From NCBI RefSeq assembly GCF_043195135.1, contig NZ_JBAFWP010000004.1: DNA of 64,000 nucleotides. The stretch is one strand, 5' to 3'. Source of the stretch: NCEH01 sp043195135. GTDB lineage: Bacteria > Pseudomonadota > Alphaproteobacteria > Rhizobiales > Xanthobacteraceae. The translations under genes were made by a program, and so were the position numbers. Below are positions 61,510 through 64,000 of this stretch, in pieces; position 1 is the first letter of the stretch; each line of letters begins with the position of its first letter. Below the pieces are notes generated by a model. It made no database searches. It had not been told where the DNA came from and saw nothing but the letters and a program-made list of their open reading frames with translations.

Positions 61510-64000
61510 TCAAATGAAGAAGCCGGAGGATGGGGTCAGCCGCACGATCATGTCGTTATAGTCGAAATCCGATCCCTGGTTGTAGGCGAGGTCCTCGAAC
61601 CCGAAGGTGTTCTCGCCATACATGCGCACCTGCTCGCGCCCGCCGGGATTGTTCTCGCCGATAACGAAGGTTTCCCCCGAGGGCGTGAGGAGCACCGGCG
61701 CGTAGAAGCCGGTCGCGCCGGAAACCGTCCAATGGGTGAGCTGGTTGAAGGCGCCGCCGCTGGTCGCCGTGAGGCCGGGGTCCATATGGCTGCGCACCGC
61801 CGCGAGATAGGCCTCCGTATCGCCCGCCGGCACCCCGCCCACGCTCCAGTCGCCGGTCGCGGCATCCACGTCGATATGCACGAAGCCGAGCGTATTGGTG
61901 TTCGCGCTGCTGCCGGTGATCTGGACGTCGAGCGCCTCGCCATGCTGGAGATAGACCACCGGCAGGCCGCTCATGCGCTGGCTACCGGCGAGCACCGCCG
62001 CATCGGCCAGGGTGTTGTCGGTGCTGGCGTTGAGTTCCAGGCCCGCGACGGCGATATGCAGCCCGCCGCCCGGCGCGCCGGAGACATCCACCGCCGGGTT
62101 CGGGTTGAGCACGTGATCCCCGGTCAGGACCGCGAAGCGCAATTGCTCGCCCACCCCAAGCCAGACCGATTGCCCGCCCTTGAGCAGGTTCACCCCGTGG
62201 TCGTCGGGCGCCGCGCCGACGCTCGCCAGGATCGCGTCCTGGAGCGTCACCCCGCCGCCCACCGCACCGTCGCGGCCGATCAACTGGCCGTGGGAATCCA
62301 CGGCATAGAGCAGCAGCGTGGCGCCGCTCGCCTGGGTCGCGTGCAGCACGTCGAGCCGCACCCAATTGCCAGTGGTGCCGCCCGCCGCCACCAGCGAGAG
62401 CCCGCCGCCGCCCGCCGCCTGAAGCGCCAGGTCGGCCACGTTCACGGTGAGCGTCAGCGGGCTGGAGACCGGGCCGAGCGGCGTCGTAAACCCGGTGTCG
62501 GCGGCGGAATATTCATGCATCGTCACGGCATAGGTGCCGTTGCCGAATTGCTGCGCGGCCGAGGTGACCCATTGGCCGTCGATATCCGCCAGCGCCGTGA
62601 TCGGCTGCGGCCCGCTCACGCCCTGGCCGGCGAAGCTGATCTGCGCGACATTGAGCGCGCCGATCTTATTGGTGTAGCCGGACACCCAGGAGCTTGTGCC
62701 GGTTGCGGAATTCAGCCCGGTCCAGCCGAACGCCACCTCCGCGTCGGCGACCGTGATGGCGTTGCTGACCTGGTTCACCTGGTTGGCCGCAGCGGTGAAG
62801 ACCTCCCCGGCCAGGGTCCCCGCCACCGGGGCGTTGGGCGCCGGCAAGGTGGCGATGAAGCTCGCATTCGTGTTCTGCACCAGCAGCGCGGGATCGAGCG
62901 TCGTGGTGCCGCTATAGGCGAAGCTGAGGGTGAAGGTCGGGATGGTCTGGGTGCCGGACGAGGGCGGCGTAACCAGGGCGAGCCCGTCGATGGCGAGGCT
63001 TCCGTCCTGCCCGGCATAGTCCGGATTGAGGAATTGCGAGCCCGACATGGTAGTGTAGAGGTTGAACGTCTTCTGCGCGTCGCCCTCGCCCACCAGCACC
63101 TGATACCAGGCAACCCCATCGGCGGCCTTGGGAATATTGTTGATCAGGATGCTGCCTTCCGGCTGGGAGGAGCCGGCCTGCGGGCTCGCGGAATAGGTGC
63201 CGGTCGTGGAATCGTAGGTGAGGTTCCAGTTCTGCCAGAGGGTGGACCCGGCCGGCGGGGTGATCGTCACCTGCTGCCACTGGGGAACGGAATTGCTTTC
63301 CCCGGCATAGAATTTGAGCGTGATGGGGGTGCCATCCGCCAGCACCATGTTCTGGTTGGCGAACGACATGACGATATTGGTGCCGTCGCCCACCCACACC
63401 GGCTCGGAATAGCCGCCCGAACCCGGCGGGATGTAATTGTAGATGGCCGGCGGAATATAACCCTGCGGCTGCTCGCCATCGTCGTACAGGGTGAGGTTGA
63501 TGGTGGAGACATTGGTGCCCAGCGAGGGATCATAGACCGAGATCAGCGGTCCTCCGACGCTGTACTGCTTCATCAGATTGTCGGAATAGCCGGACCCGTA
63601 GGAGTTGGAATTGAAGTAATAAATCTCCGAATAGGGGTCCATGTAGGTCGGCGTCACGCCGGTCGTGAGGTTTTTCCCGAACGCATAGGTCGGGTCCCAG
63701 TTCCAGTTGGAATTGAGATCGATGGGCGTGGGGACCGCGGAATTATAGGATTGGCCGGTGGTATTGTAGAAGCCGGCGGTGAAGCCGGTGAGGAACTGGG
63801 TGAGCACCTCGCCCCATTGGTTGTTCTCGCCCGTGTTCATCTGCGGCGTGGGGTCGCCATATATCTGATAGGGCGTCGCGTCGGTCTGGTTGGTGTAGAT
63901 CTCGACCGAGCCGAGGGTCGAATAGATGCTGTTTTCCAAATTCGCGGGCGAGATCTTGATATAGCCCTGGATCTGGCTGCTGGCGTCTGGCGCGAGCCAG
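61510..64000 (-). CDS. C-terminal part of a large secreted/surface protein with DUF4114-like end (5'-truncated by window)
   Basis: At least 829 codons, open to the right edge of the window (the frame reads through 64000 with no start or stop), so only the C-terminal part is present. The sequence is rich in Gly, Ser, Thr, Asn and Asp, almost free of Cys and Lys, and strongly beta-like, as in exported repeat proteins. The C terminus (FGFEDLAYNQGSDFDYNDMIVRL) is the DUF4114 signature, an Asp-rich calcium-binding-like motif common in type I-secreted adhesins and extracellular enzymes. Its true start and length lie outside. Confidence 0.75.
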   Translation of the reverse strand, partial: WLAPDASSQIQGYIKISPANLENSIYSTLGSVEIYTNQTDATPYQIYGDPTPQMNTGENNQWGEVLTQFLTGFTAGFYNTTGQSYNSAVPTPIDLNSNWNWDPTYAFGKNLTTGVTPTYMDPYSEIYYFNSNSYGSGYSDNLMKQYSVGGPLISVYDPSLGTNVSTINLTLYDDGEQPQGYIPPAIYNYIPPGSGGYSEPVWVGDGTNIVMSFANQNMVLADGTPITLKFYAGESNSVPQWQQVTITPPAGSTLWQNWNLTYDSTTGTYSASPQAGSSQPEGSILINNIPKAADGVAWYQVLVGEGDAQKTFNLYTTMSGSQFLNPDYAGQDGSLAIDGLALVTPPSSGTQTIPTFTLSFAYSGTTTLDPALLVQNTNASFIATLPAPNAPVAGTLAGEVFTAAANQVNQVSNAITVADAEVAFGWTGLNSATGTSSWVSGYTNKIGALNVAQISFAGQGVSGPQPITALADIDGQWVTSAAQQFGNGTYAVTMHEYSAADTGFTTPLGPVSSPLTLTVNVADLALQAAGGGGLSLVAAGGTTGNWVRLDVLHATQASGATLLLYAVDSHGQLIGRDGAVGGGVTLQDAILASVGAAPDDHGVNLLKGGQSVWLGVGEQLRFAVLTGDHVLNPNPAVDVSGAPGGGLHIAVAGLELNASTDNTLADAAVLAGSQRMSGLPVVYLQHGEALDVQITGSSANTNTLGFVHIDVDAATGDWSVGGVPAGDTEAYLAAVRSHMDPGLTATSGGAFNQLTHWTVSGATGFYAPVLLTPSGETFVIGENNPGGREQVRMYGENTFGFEDLAYNQGSDFDYNDMIVRLTPSSGFFI

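Overview
The window is GC-rich (clearly above 60%) and its genes look alphaproteobacterial, most likely Hyphomicrobiales (Xanthobacteraceae or Bradyrhizobium-like). This rests on codon use, the many SDR, ABC and LysR/AraC genes, the RND/MFS and xanthine-dehydrogenase families, and a consensus parS site. The assignment is inference; there is no rRNA or other species-level marker. The density of catabolic, transport and regulator genes is typical of accessory chromosome or a secondary replicon. There are no integrases, insertion sequences, CRISPR arrays or phage genes.

Layout. 0.1-11.5 kb, + strand: a catabolic operon with a PdxA-like dehydrogenase, a COG3618 amidohydrolase/lactonase, two beta-hydroxyacid dehydrogenases, a HisD-like dehydrogenase, two SDRs and a complete CUT1 ABC importer (ATPase, Tat-exported binding protein, two permeases). 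11.5-17.6 kb, - strand: a second operon with three SDRs that all lack the catalytic Tyr/Lys, a Tau/Ssu/NMT1-type ABC importer and an alpha/beta hydrolase, ending at an intrinsic terminator and facing a divergent GntR regulator. 18.9-23.9 kb, - strand: an HxlR-linked operon with isochorismatase-type and alpha/beta hydrolases, an XapX membrane protein, a Tat-exported amidohydrolase with a Cys/His-rich tail, and DoxX. 24.2-29.3 kb: housekeeping-like genes (YgiQ radical SAM protein, RsmB-type methyltransferase, SelO). 29.3-32.6 kb: divergent oxyR/katG.

32.7-41.7 kb is a detoxification island: glutathione transferase, RND pump with its adaptor, DHA2-type MFS exporter, ChaC-type glutathione cyclotransferase and a divergent LysR regulator. 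The four transcription units on the - strand each carry the same 45-bp bipartite motif upstream, which looks like the LysR regulator's operator joined to a promoter. This is the strongest unexplained signal in the window.

41.9-54.4 kb holds a series of regulator-enzyme pairs (cupin/AraC, FAD monooxygenase, SDR/AraC, NmrA-like/XRE, flavin reductase, HIT, CoA transferase with permuted domain order, LysR/EamA). 54.5-55.1 kb has tRNA-Phe and a remnant of an enoyl-CoA hydratase. 55.1-59.6 kb is a molybdenum hydroxylase operon in which the 2Fe-2S and Mo subunits are fused. 59.6-64 kb has a REP-like inverted repeat, a secreted protein of unknown function, a perfect parS site and the C-terminal part of a large DUF4114-type surface or secreted protein that runs off the window.
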